Shown piece by piece: positions 15,916 through 23,494 of a DNA stretch of 59,436 nucleotides; the stretch's first letter is position 1; each line of letters begins with the position of its first letter. Made by a program: the position numbers and the translations under genes. The stretch is from Nitrosopumilaceae archaeon (GTDB lineage Archaea > Thermoproteota > Nitrososphaeria > Nitrososphaerales > Nitrosopumilaceae), in contig JASHNR010000036.1 in NCBI GenBank assembly GCA_030041535.1, positions 1-59,436 on the forward strand, in the 5' to 3' direction. The notes under the pieces are model-generated. The model made no database searches, had not been told where the DNA came from, and saw nothing but the letters and a program-made list of their open reading frames with translations.

Positions 15916-16290
15916 TCACTGGTAATGTTTTACAATGGGAAGGCAATTGTCTATTATCCTGAGAACTTCTGAACGAACTACGTTTTTATCAATTGAAACC
16001 CACACCGTGTTCTTGCCTAGTGTAAATGCGATTGTCTGAACTTTTTCACGTTCTTCCCAGAGGAATTTCACATTTCCAAGCTGCTTGTTAAACTGTGTTG
16101 CCATGCCCCTTTGGGTTGCAAGATGAGAAAACTTGTTCTTTGTATTTTTCGTGTTAAGCAGGGGCTTCAAGTCTGCTCTTCTTACATGAGCGATCAACCA
16201 GCCATTGTTATTTATGATGCCTGCAAATCTGACATAGTGGCTCATCTCGCTTATTCTCTCTGCAATCTCTTGTGCTTCAACTTTGTTCAA
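15916..16290 (-). CDS. DUF6659-like conserved protein, copy 2
   Basis: A 124-aa paralogue of the preceding gene on the opposite strand; the stops are 4 bp apart (convergent). It keeps the family pattern: VRFAGIINNNGWLIAHVRR, GMATQFNKQLGNVKFLW, VQTIAFTLG and VWVSIDKNVVRSEVLRII. ATG 16290 is the start. Its 5' side faces the transposase remnant at 16331, so the insertion debris sits directly in its promoter region. Confidence 0.7.
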   Translation of the reverse strand: MNKVEAQEIAERISEMSHYVRFAGIINNNGWLIAHVRRADLKPLLNTKNTKNKFSHLATQRGMATQFNKQLGNVKFLWEEREKVQTIAFTLGKNTVWVSIDKNVVRSEVLRIIDNCLPIVKHYQ

Positions 16291-16330
16291 TACAACAACT
16301 CTAAGTGTTTGATATTTAACTATTCAGAAA

Positions 16331-16453
16331 AATGAATCTGCTCAAAAAATCATTGATACATTTAGGATTCATTATAATTTCATAAGAAACCATAGTTCTA
16401 TTGGTCAAACACCTGCGGAACTAGCAGGCATAAAATTAGAACTAGGACAATAA
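16331..16453 (+). pseudogene. C-terminal remnant of an IS6-like transposase
   Basis: A frame ending at TAA 16453 reads ...IIDTFRIHYNFIRNHSSIG then QTPAELAGIKLELGQ, which matches the C-terminal end of DDE transposases; the intact transposase at 23495-24610 has MYHNFIRPHMGLDGKTPAEKCGIKIE at the same place. No start or catalytic part precedes it; upstream lies the DUF6659-like promoter. It is a dead fragment of a related but not identical element. Confidence 0.8.
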
Positions 16454-16898
16454 AATTGAAAATCTTACCAAGTTAGCATCTCTAAAGTAGTAGATGAGTA
16501 ATAATTTTTTACCTTGTACGCAGTGAGGTAATACGGAGGAATGGAGAGTAGGTATTCGTGGAGCCGATCCAGTTCAGATGATGAATCACATTAAATAGAA
16601 AAAGATATGCAATTAAATTGTAAATGTGGGCACCGCAAGAGGGAATATTATTAGATTTAGTAACGGCTTCATAGGATCTCTATCTTTTACAGAATAAGCG
16701 TAGTTCCAAACCCCGAACTTAACACAGAAAATTAGTAACTCAGATCCCGATAACTCCCAGTACTAGAAAAATAATGCTAGGAATCATCACGTGTTTTAGT
16801 ATCCAAAACTCATATCATACGTTAGTTACCTTCCATTCTTTTCATTATTATCTCTCTATATTCCGAAATTCTCCAGCAAACTTTATCCCTCTCGAAGT
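16454..16898. other. Gene-free stretch downstream of the transposase remnant
   Basis: 445 bp with no convincing frame between the remnant and the third DUF6659-like gene. Parts may be decayed insertion-sequence DNA, but I could not find matching inverted ends. AT-rich runs before 16899 presumably hold the promoter of that gene. Confidence 0.35.
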
Positions 16899-17291
16899 AT
16901 GTTATACATTACGGATTACAAATCCCTGTTTGAAAAGGTAATGGCAATAGACCCAAAGATTCGCTTTGCTACGATATTTGATATGGGAGGAAAAGTATTA
17001 TACAGCAGTCATAGAGAGGGCGTGGAAAATTTTCTCTCTCCTGAAGAAAGTCAAAAATCGCTTCAGCTTGCCATAAATGCTTGGAAATCACGTAACGAAG
17101 TTTCAGACAAGATTGGAAGAGGAAAATATGCTCTAGTAGAATATGAAAAGATAAAGCGAATTACAATGCCATTGGATTTTGATCATATACTCTACATTAC
17201 AACAGATGTAGAGGCTGATCATGCACCAATAATATACAAAGCTCTCAGATTGAAACATGACATGCTTCACAGCCCAGAAGGATTCCCGTAA
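16899..17291 (+). CDS. DUF6659-like conserved protein, copy 3
   Basis: A 130-aa member of the same family (ATG 16899). Family pattern: IRFATIFDMGGKVLYSSHREG, a middle helix with AINAWKSRNEVSDKIGRGKY, then IKRITMPLDFDHILYITTDVEADH and a final helix. The copies differ enough that this is an old family expansion, not a recent duplication. Function unknown. Confidence 0.7.
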   Translation: MLYITDYKSLFEKVMAIDPKIRFATIFDMGGKVLYSSHREGVENFLSPEESQKSLQLAINAWKSRNEVSDKIGRGKYALVEYEKIKRITMPLDFDHILYITTDVEADHAPIIYKALRLKHDMLHSPEGFP

Positions 17292-17533
17292 ATATTTTTC
17301 CAAATTAATTTTGTTTGATTTATTACTTTCTCAAACTGTCCGCTTGAGAGTAGTATGACATAATGACACAGCACATGAATTTCTTCTCTTTCAAACCCGT
17401 AATTTATGCAATCATACTTAAAAGACAAAATTGAGTCTAATGGAAAACTTGTCTAGCTTTATGTTTACCTATAAAATGAAATTAAAAATTGAGAAAATTT
17501 TGGAAATCTAGTTCGTTGAACTAGGTATCTTGA

Positions 17534-17833
17534 TTATTCAGCTGCTGGCTGAGAACCTTCTACTATCTCTGCAGTAGCAAATCTTTGGCCTACCTCGGTA
17601 ATCTTTACCTTAGTGTTCTGGCCAACCTTGCCGTTTTTGACAAATATCACAAATCCTTCTACTCTTGCGATACCGTCGCCTTTTCTGCTAATTTCCGTTA
17701 CGGAAACATCGTATTCCTTTCCGGTCTCTACTGGTTTTGGTTTATTGTCGTCAAATCGTCTACCGCCTCCGAATCCTCGGCCGCCGTATCCACGGTTAGA
17801 CCTTCCTCCAAAACCGCCTTGGTTATAACTCAT
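17534..17833 (-). CDS. TRAM-domain RNA-binding protein with RGG-rich N-terminus
   Basis: About 99 aa from ATG 17833. The N-terminus is rich in G, R and F (GGFGGRSNRGYGGRGF), an RGG-type RNA-binding tail. The remainder is a TRAM domain (EYDVSVTEISRKGDGIARVEG then FVIFVKNGKVGQNTKVKITE). Single-TRAM proteins act as RNA chaperones in archaea, comparable in role to bacterial cold-shock proteins. A longer frame runs upstream to 17953, but the extra 40 residues look non-coding, so I prefer the internal ATG. Confidence 0.85.
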   Translation of the reverse strand: MSYNQGGFGGRSNRGYGGRGFGGGRRFDDNKPKPVETGKEYDVSVTEISRKGDGIARVEGFVIFVKNGKVGQNTKVKITEVGQRFATAEIVEGSQPAAE

Positions 17834-17975
17834 CGTTGCACCTCCTATCTTGATCCACGACATATTATCTCCTAATAAAAACGGATGTAAACTATCACTC
17901 AGTACGACCTCTGGTGTATGATGAAAACACTTCCTTAAACATTTCTGAGCCAATGGAGAAAAAATTTAGATTCCG

Positions 17976-18755
17976 GTGATTAACAATAAAAGCAAAAAGT
18001 ATTCAGAGTTGAAAGGAATCACGATAGTGCCAATCTCAGCAGTTCTTGTAGTCTTCATAATAGCTTTTTCAAGTATCCAAGTATCGCATTCTACACTTAC
18101 TTACAACATGCTTGTCAATGTGAGCCCTCAAACAAACCCCATCACACAAGGAGATTATCCAGTGATAATTGGAAATGTTACGGATCAAGCCTACCAGCCA
18201 GTCACCGGCGCAACTGTGCTCATCCTATTTGGCTCCGAAGCAGTAACAGTAACTACTGACAGTCAGGGTGACTTTAGATATCAGTCTGCCATACCTTCAA
18301 CACCGGGTACTTATCAAATAGATGTCACTGTTTCAAAAACTGGATACATAAATGCACTTGCAAGCTCAACTTATACTGTAAATCCTTATCCCATTAATGC
18401 AACCCAGACAAATGCCACTGCCGCAGTTTCAAATCCAGTAACCGGATTGCCAATATCTACTGGAAACTACACCGTATATCTTGGTAAAGTTACTCAATGG
18501 AATCTTGAAACCACTTGCTTTGTAGACTTTTCTACCCAGTACCTGAGATTCTTAAAAACATGCGATCTGTACAATTTGGCACCTGCAGACTTTCAAACAG
18601 ATCAACCAATTATACCAATGGTTACAGTCATACAGTATAACAACACATACCGACTCTTCTCAGAAAGTGTTTACAATGAGGCATATTATCTTGGAAATGG
18701 TACTCTAAATGGCTTCATAACAAAAGCATGGCAGAGTTATACTGCTCCACATTAA
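17976..18755 (+). CDS. Exported protein with carboxypeptidase-regulatory-like domain
   Basis: A 259-aa protein with an N-terminal signal anchor (ITIVPISAVLVVFIIAFSS). Residues 50-125 form an Ig-like domain of the carboxypeptidase-regulatory kind (GNVTDQAYQPVTGATVLILF, then VTTDSQGDFRY and TPGTYQIDVTVSKTGY). The C-terminal half has two cysteines (CFVDFS and CDLYN) that may pair. Start is GTG 17976, which places the signal near the N-terminus. Unknown surface role. Confidence 0.65.
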   Translation: MINNKSKKYSELKGITIVPISAVLVVFIIAFSSIQVSHSTLTYNMLVNVSPQTNPITQGDYPVIIGNVTDQAYQPVTGATVLILFGSEAVTVTTDSQGDFRYQSAIPSTPGTYQIDVTVSKTGYINALASSTYTVNPYPINATQTNATAAVSNPVTGLPISTGNYTVYLGKVTQWNLETTCFVDFSTQYLRFLKTCDLYNLAPADFQTDQPIIPMVTVIQYNNTYRLFSESVYNEAYYLGNGTLNGFITKAWQSYTAPH

Positions 18756-18788
18756 CCTAGTAATTATTTGATCAATCTTTCATATGCT

Positions 18789-19463
18789 CTAAGAGAAAAG
18801 ATCTTTCTCTCTCATCTTGATTGCATCTTTTTTCCACTCTGATGCAAAAAGATTGTCAGGCTCATATTCGAGTACCTTGTCAAAGTATGCAATCGCCTCG
18901 TCGTATTTGCCTAGATGAAGTAGTGCTAAACCCTTGTTTACTGATACGTTAAGCTCGTTTGGTTGTTGTTCTAATATTTTATCAAAACATCGTATAGCCT
19001 CTCTGTATCTGCCCAAGCTATCAAGAGAATAACCCTTCAAGGACAGTGCTCCAAGATCATTTGGATCTACTCTTAACGCTTCTTCAAAACAAAGTAATGC
19101 TTCTTCTTGTCGGTTCATACTGGGAGTTGATAGGCAAAGTCCTTTATTGATAAGAGCAGCAAAGTTATCTGATTCGATTTTCAATACCATGTCATAATAT
19201 TTTATTGCGTCATCAAAGCTAGGTATCATTTGAAGCGATATTGCCATGTCATACAAAAATTCAACATTATGTGGTTCCAGTCCTAATGCTTTATCAAAAC
19301 AAGAGATTGCCTCTTCCTGTCTTCCTATCTGCTGAAATTCAAGTCCGTCCTTATGGAGCAATTTGGCATTATCTGAAGAATTCTTGATTGATTCATCCAA
19401 TAACTGGTTTCGTGGTTTCATAACAGATAAAGATACACGTTGAAATATTGATAACTGGTTCAA
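18789..19463 (-). CDS. TPR-repeat protein
   Basis: A 224-aa protein made almost wholly of about five tetratricopeptide repeats, with motifs such as EAISCFDKALGLEPHNVEFL, EALLCFEEALRVDPNDLGAL and EAIAYFDKVLEYEPDNLFA. TPR arrays mediate protein-protein contact. No signal peptide. Start is TTG 19463. A second, larger TPR protein is encoded at 20877-22265; the repeats are similar, but the genes are not adjacent. Confidence 0.85.
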   Translation of the reverse strand: MNQLSIFQRVSLSVMKPRNQLLDESIKNSSDNAKLLHKDGLEFQQIGRQEEAISCFDKALGLEPHNVEFLYDMAISLQMIPSFDDAIKYYDMVLKIESDNFAALINKGLCLSTPSMNRQEEALLCFEEALRVDPNDLGALSLKGYSLDSLGRYREAIRCFDKILEQQPNELNVSVNKGLALLHLGKYDEAIAYFDKVLEYEPDNLFASEWKKDAIKMREKDLFS

Positions 19464-19520
19464 ATAATACTTGTAACTTTACTTTCAGGACCGGGCCTAG
19501 GATATCTGGGAATGAATTTT

Positions 19521-20024
19521 TTAAAATCTAAAAATCAATCTATTTTTGGTTAGAAGAATTGTTACAAAGACAGAGATTATAAAAACAAGAATGACTAAAG
19601 GGCCAAATTCTGGCGTAGTTGCATTGTTGCTTGATGAATTAGTTGCAAAGGGTGGCGCAACAACCACTTCTCCTGTCATCCAAGGATGGATTGAACAAAA
19701 ATAATCGTACGTGCCAGAGCTGATGAATATGAAAGAATACGTTCCACCAGGACCTATCATATCGCTATCAAATACTACTCCTGTATCATTCTCTGAGGGT
19801 GATCCGCTCGTTACGGTGTGTGCTGTATTATCTATGTTTATCCACGAAATCACTGTATTGGGTTGCACTGTTATTGTGTCAGGATCATAACAACTCTTAG
19901 CTGAAACGCAACTTTGACCTGCTTCGCTGCCACCCACAATATTTACTGAAGCATTAAACTCTTCTGCAGACGCGGGCAGGATGACCACTGCCAAAACCAA
20001 TGCCAAAATCCATACTAATCTCAT
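19521..20024 (-). CDS. Blue copper protein with PEFG-CTERM anchor
   Basis: A 167-aa exported plastocyanin-like protein. A signal peptide (WILALVLAVVILPASA) is followed by one cupredoxin domain with a full type-1 copper site: His69, Cys110, His113 and Met116 (YFCSIHPWM). Cys39 and Cys45 may form a disulfide. It ends TPEFGPLVILVFIISVFVTI then a basic tail, a PEFG anchor. It is close to the cupredoxin at 8484-9341 in the copper domain but lacks the Met-rich linker. Likely electron carrier on the outer face of the membrane. Confidence 0.88.
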   Translation of the reverse strand: MRLVWILALVLAVVILPASAEEFNASVNIVGGSEAGQSCVSAKSCYDPDTITVQPNTVISWINIDNTAHTVTSGSPSENDTGVVFDSDMIGPGGTYSFIFISSGTYDYFCSIHPWMTGEVVVAPPFATNSSSNNATTPEFGPLVILVFIISVFVTILLTKNRLIFRF

Positions 20025-20162
20025 TTTACTAACTGACTACCACCAAAACCCTGAATCAAATGTATCGATAATTATCAGATCTGCTCACAGTTACGCATGT
20101 TGGATGATAATATGTACGTAGAATCTAATGCATTAAAATATGAGAACTGTTGGACTTGATAC

Positions 20163-20525
20163 ATGCAAGGCTCCAGTGCACTTGATGGCTATGATCGTAA
20201 GAACGCGGACAAGGCGCTTAAGATGCTTTATGCTGATAAAAGTAATGAATTTCGGGAACTTGCAGACGCAATAGGCTATCCTGCAACAAAAAAAGACTGG
20301 GAAAAAGTCATATTGAATTTCTGTCTAGACTTTGATGATTGCTTTAAGTCTTGGTCTGATGAGCACACACCATCTGACCACAACAAAGTACACAAATGTA
20401 TGACCATGATGAGACAGATAGCACGTGGAAGAACAAACATGACTGAGGTTACAAAACTACAGACCATAGCCTATAGAATCGCAGAAGATTTCAAATCAAT
20501 CTATAAAGGAATAGATAATCTCTAA
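20163..20525 (+). CDS. Hypothetical helical protein
   Basis: A 120-aa protein, probably all helical, starting at ATG 20163. Visible features: a conserved-looking Trp/Cys/Asp segment (WEKVILNFCLDFDDCFKSW), HTPSDHNKVHKC, and a C-terminal helix. His and Cys residues could bind a metal, but no standard motif is formed. I do not recognise the family. The gene is single. Confidence 0.55.
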   Translation: MQGSSALDGYDRKNADKALKMLYADKSNEFRELADAIGYPATKKDWEKVILNFCLDFDDCFKSWSDEHTPSDHNKVHKCMTMMRQIARGRTNMTEVTKLQTIAYRIAEDFKSIYKGIDNL

Positions 20526-20642
20526 AACTTGCATAGTCTTATCTGTTAAGTCATCAATTTTTAGTTGATCAAACAAGCTGAGTAGGTACTATGAAAACCC
20601 TCACACCCAGTTATATTATTGGTCTTCGAAGATCCTCAATCA

Positions 20643-20795
20643 ATGTCAAATTCCGATAAAGTATCTGTAGACGAAATGTTAAAAGCTTTGGAGCACTATG
20701 GAGTAAAACGTGAGATGCTTGAGAAATTACATCCTTCTCCAGAAACCATTGCACATCTGTATTCCTCTATAAAAAAAACAAAGGCATATCAGTGA
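20643..20795 (+). CDS. Very small hypothetical helical protein
   Basis: A 50-aa frame, ATG 20643 to TGA: a helix (VSVDEMLKALEHYGVKREML), a turn with HPSPET, and a second helix with a basic end. The composition is protein-like and the ATG follows an AT-rich promoter-like stretch (TTATATTATTGG). Unknown function; possibly a two-helix adaptor. Confidence 0.5.
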   Translation: MSNSDKVSVDEMLKALEHYGVKREMLEKLHPSPETIAHLYSSIKKTKAYQ

Positions 20796-20876
20796 CTTTT
20801 CTGATTCGAGGAAAAATAACAAAAAAATGTTTTATAAATACACGTCTTCTAAACTCAAAACATCTTTTGTAAAATT

Positions 20877-22265
20877 CTAGTTTGATACATAGTTTACAAT
20901 GCCTTTGAAGCGTGAATTGTTCTTTAAACGTCCAAGGTCCTTATCCTGTGAAGCTGCCTCTTTCCATGAAGAGTCAAGACGAATTGCTCTTTCAAGAGAT
21001 GTGATCGCACCATATTCATCTCCCTTTATGGAACATAGACATGCTTTATTGTATAATGCTTCAGCATTACCACGGTCAAGCCTTATGATTCTGTTGTACA
21101 AGTCAAGTGCTTCACTATTTTTTCCAAGCCTGTATAATGAATGACCTTTGAATATGAGGGCATTGACATAGCTGACATCAATTTTTAGGGCAGCGTCAAA
21201 ACACTCAAGTGCCTGTTGATACATCTCATTCTTGTACAACGAAATTCCTTTGTTGGATAAAACATGGACATTCTCTGGAACGCGTTCTAATGCCTTGTTA
21301 AAACATTCCAGTGCACTATTGTGTTCCTCAATGGAATCCAAAACAACTCCTTTGTTGTTTAGGATCGCCATTTTAGTGGGATTTCTTTTGAGAATGTACT
21401 CGTACGTTTCAATTGCTTTCTGGGAATTGCCTATTAAATAATAAAAGTTGGCTATTCTGAGAAGATATTCATCTTCCTCAATTACTGGATTGTCTGTCTG
21501 TAGGAGTTTTTCTTTCAGTTTGCTGTTCTCTTCCAGAAGAGATGATATTTCCTGTTTTACTTGATCTTGCAGTGTAATGTTTTGTTCTGATCTGAGTACC
21601 AATGGTAGACCTGTCCCAGCCAAAATCTTTACAATGTATGCCTTGTTCTCTTCAAATTTGGCATTTTCATCTTGTGGAGGAGCTGGTGTTGTGGTAATTG
21701 CTTGGATCTGTACAGATTCTTGTCGTTTTTGTATTTGGTTGTTTTCTGTTTGTGTCACTGTGCTATTTTTCTTGATACTACTGGATATGATATCTTGAAT
21801 TTTTTTCATGTTATCCTGAGAATTCCAATATTGTGGTTCCTTAATTGAGATCGTTCCCTCTATTCTAGTTAATATTCTATTATATTGTGCTGTGTCGATA
21901 CTCTGCAGATTATTGAAAAACGAAAGCACGTATTCTGTTCTTTCTCTTGCAGACCCTGGTGAATCATCATAAATCCTGCTTGCAATTGAATCAAAAGGAG
22001 CAGGCAGTATGAGAAAGCTATCCTTTGCAGTGGATTTTAATGCGTAATCGTCTCTGGATTCTTTAATGACCTCGTCAATCTTTGCCTTGAATTTTGCTAT
22101 ATTTTTATCAAGTTCCTCTAATGTAGGGAAAGACTTCTCAGGTGACTTGAATCTATTCAGCGAGGGAAATTTCAAACCTAAACTAATGCTGTAATTCCGA
22201 CTAATAATGCAATCTCTTTTGATCGATTCTTTTCGATGATGCCTAAATAGGTGTGGTAACACCAC
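20877..22265 (-). CDS. TPR-repeat protein with long N-terminal region
   Basis: About 462 aa. The N-terminal half is helical and charged with a central coiled-coil candidate (QVKQEISSLLEENSKLKEKLLQ); the C-terminal half, from about residue 265, has five TPRs (KAIETYEYILKRNPTKMAIL, SALECFNKALERVPENVHVL and similar). No signal peptide. The start is uncertain: GTG 22265 is the farthest in-frame start, and no ATG follows soon. The IS6-like element is inserted only 20-28 bp upstream of it, so its promoter has probably been displaced. Confidence 0.75.
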   Translation of the reverse strand: MVLPHLFRHHRKESIKRDCIISRNYSISLGLKFPSLNRFKSPEKSFPTLEELDKNIAKFKAKIDEVIKESRDDYALKSTAKDSFLILPAPFDSIASRIYDDSPGSARERTEYVLSFFNNLQSIDTAQYNRILTRIEGTISIKEPQYWNSQDNMKKIQDIISSSIKKNSTVTQTENNQIQKRQESVQIQAITTTPAPPQDENAKFEENKAYIVKILAGTGLPLVLRSEQNITLQDQVKQEISSLLEENSKLKEKLLQTDNPVIEEDEYLLRIANFYYLIGNSQKAIETYEYILKRNPTKMAILNNKGVVLDSIEEHNSALECFNKALERVPENVHVLSNKGISLYKNEMYQQALECFDAALKIDVSYVNALIFKGHSLYRLGKNSEALDLYNRIIRLDRGNAEALYNKACLCSIKGDEYGAITSLERAIRLDSSWKEAASQDKDLGRLKNNSRFKGIVNYVSN

Positions 22266-22292
22266 TTGTTATCATCTTCTAGGCGTAAAAGA

Positions 22293-22317
22293 GGTGCTGT
22301 ACAGTTTGAGGGACATG
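22293..22317 (+). repeat. Left terminal inverted repeat of the element
   Basis: 25 bp, exact reverse complement of 25335-25359. It is preceded by the GTAAAAGA target duplication. It lies 2 bp before the peptidase ATG, so it may also hold part of that gene's promoter or leader. Confidence 0.93.
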
Positions 22318-22319
22318 AG

Positions 22320-23246
22320 ATGACTTTTTCTTCGTGTAAATATAGGGACATAGATCCATTCAAGGATCGTTTTATTAGGTACCGAAATATAGGAAAACCA
22401 GTGACATACCTAGTTGGTGCAAAATGTACCGATGGAATTGTAATTGTTAGTGATAGCAGGCTAATAGCAGAATATGATGTTGAAACTGGAAACAAAATAC
22501 TGCAACTTGACGATAATATAGTAATAGGTGCAGCAGGAGGTACAAGATTTTTTAAAAAATTCCTAAATCAACTTAATGATAGCCTGAAAGAAAAGCCACC
22601 AAAATCAGTAAATGAGACCATAACAACAGCAGAAGATATTATTTTTACATTGTATGAAAGATATGGAAAAAGAGCAAGGGGAGAGAGTATAGATTGTTTT
22701 ATTGCAATTAGTGATATTTGGAAAAAATACATGATTTATACGAACAACGTAAAGTTATTTGCATTGGATAAAGAAGGATCAGCAGTTCCGATCGATGGAA
22801 TAAAGGCATTAGGACATGCAGAGCCATATGGTGCAATGTTTCTCAAAATTTTATGGAATAAATCGTACTCCATGAGACAAACAGCAGAGTTGGTAAAGTT
22901 TGTGATAGATACAGTATATAGTCTAGGTCTCGATGTTACAGTAGATCACAGGTTGCAATATTTTTGCATACCGTATGAAGGAGAACCAGATTTTATGCCA
23001 TTTGAAGATATGGAAGTAATTAATGAGAATGTTAAAAAAATGATGGTAGTTTTTAATACAGCCATGAGTGACATTAGAGAAATGCAACATATAGAATCTT
23101 TGAAAGCGATCGATACGATGCATAATAAAAAACGCGGACGTATTAAAGAATATGACGATGTAGAAATTTATCCTGATGAATTATCTAAGAATAAATCTGA
23201 AAAACCATCTGGAAAAATATCTAAAAAGAAACGAACTATTTCTTAG
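22320..23246 (+). CDS. Proteasome-beta-like Ntn hydrolase carried by the element
   Basis: A 308-aa protein from ATG 22320 (the frame stays open 54 bp further upstream through the inverted repeat). Residues 28-230 resemble a 20S proteasome subunit: VTYLVGAKCTDGIVIVSDSR aligns with the N-terminal strand, with Thr29 at the place of catalytic Thr1, Asp at exactly position 17 counted from it, and Lys at 31 (usual Lys33). The strand IVIGAAGGTRFF also fits. The residue before the Thr is Val, not the usual Gly, so autocleavage is uncertain. A charged 80-residue tail rich in Lys follows. It is probably a self-compartmentalised or single peptidase; target unknown. Its 3' end overlaps the AbrB gene tail to tail. 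Confidence 0.75.
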   Translation: MTFSSCKYRDIDPFKDRFIRYRNIGKPVTYLVGAKCTDGIVIVSDSRLIAEYDVETGNKILQLDDNIVIGAAGGTRFFKKFLNQLNDSLKEKPPKSVNETITTAEDIIFTLYERYGKRARGESIDCFIAISDIWKKYMIYTNNVKLFALDKEGSAVPIDGIKALGHAEPYGAMFLKILWNKSYSMRQTAELVKFVIDTVYSLGLDVTVDHRLQYFCIPYEGEPDFMPFEDMEVINENVKKMMVVFNTAMSDIREMQHIESLKAIDTMHNKKRGRIKEYDDVEIYPDELSKNKSEKPSGKISKKKRTIS

Positions 23247-23400
23247 GTTTTAAAATCATTCTATCATCTTTGAAAACAACGTCTAATTCTTCACCTTCTT
23301 TCCAACCAGATTCTTTAATCTTCTCAGGAGGAATAACTACAACCCATTTGGCATACTCATCATTACCTACTTTACGTGACAGTTGTTTCTGTAATTTCAT
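23236..23400 (-). CDS. AbrB/SpoVT-type regulator of the element
   Basis: A 54-aa protein, ATG 23400 to TAG 23236. It has the swapped-hairpin AbrB layout: KLQKQLSRKVGNDEYAKWVV, IPPEKIKESGWKEGEELDV, then VFKDDRMILKPKK. Such proteins bind palindromic DNA as dimers and often serve as antitoxins or repressors. It is divergent from the transposase; the 94 bp between them contain three TTAGGTACCTAA palindromes. Its last 11 bp overlap the 3' end of the peptidase gene on the other strand. Confidence 0.8.
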   Translation of the reverse strand: MKLQKQLSRKVGNDEYAKWVVVIPPEKIKESGWKEGEELDVVFKDDRMILKPKK

Positions 23401-23431
23401 ATTATTATTTCGTAGTTCTAATACATAAGTG

Positions 23432-23486
23432 TTAGGTACCTATCATTACCTTAGGTACCTAACATTTATATACATTAGGTACCTAA
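23432..23486. promoter_or_regulatory. Three palindromic operators around the transposase promoter
   Basis: TTAGGTACCTA(T) at 23432-23443, TTAGGTACCTAA at 23451-23462 and TTAGGTACCTAA at 23475-23486. The last two are perfect 12-bp palindromes, the first has one mismatch. A box A, TTTATATA (23465-23472), lies between the second and third copy, and the transposase ATG at 23495 is at leaderless distance from it. A dimer bound to the second and third sites would block both promoter recognition and initiation. The AbrB-type protein encoded 30 bp away is the obvious candidate. Confidence 0.8.
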
Positions 23487-23494
23487 TACTATAC

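Noticed and set aside
22178-22495. 105-codon reverse frame across the left end of the element
   Set aside because: It is antisense to the peptidase and crosses the insertion junction, so it cannot be an established gene.
23429-23494. Longer N-terminus of the transposase
   Set aside because: The extra 22 codons run through the palindromic operators and the TATA box; ATG 23495 is at the leaderless distance.
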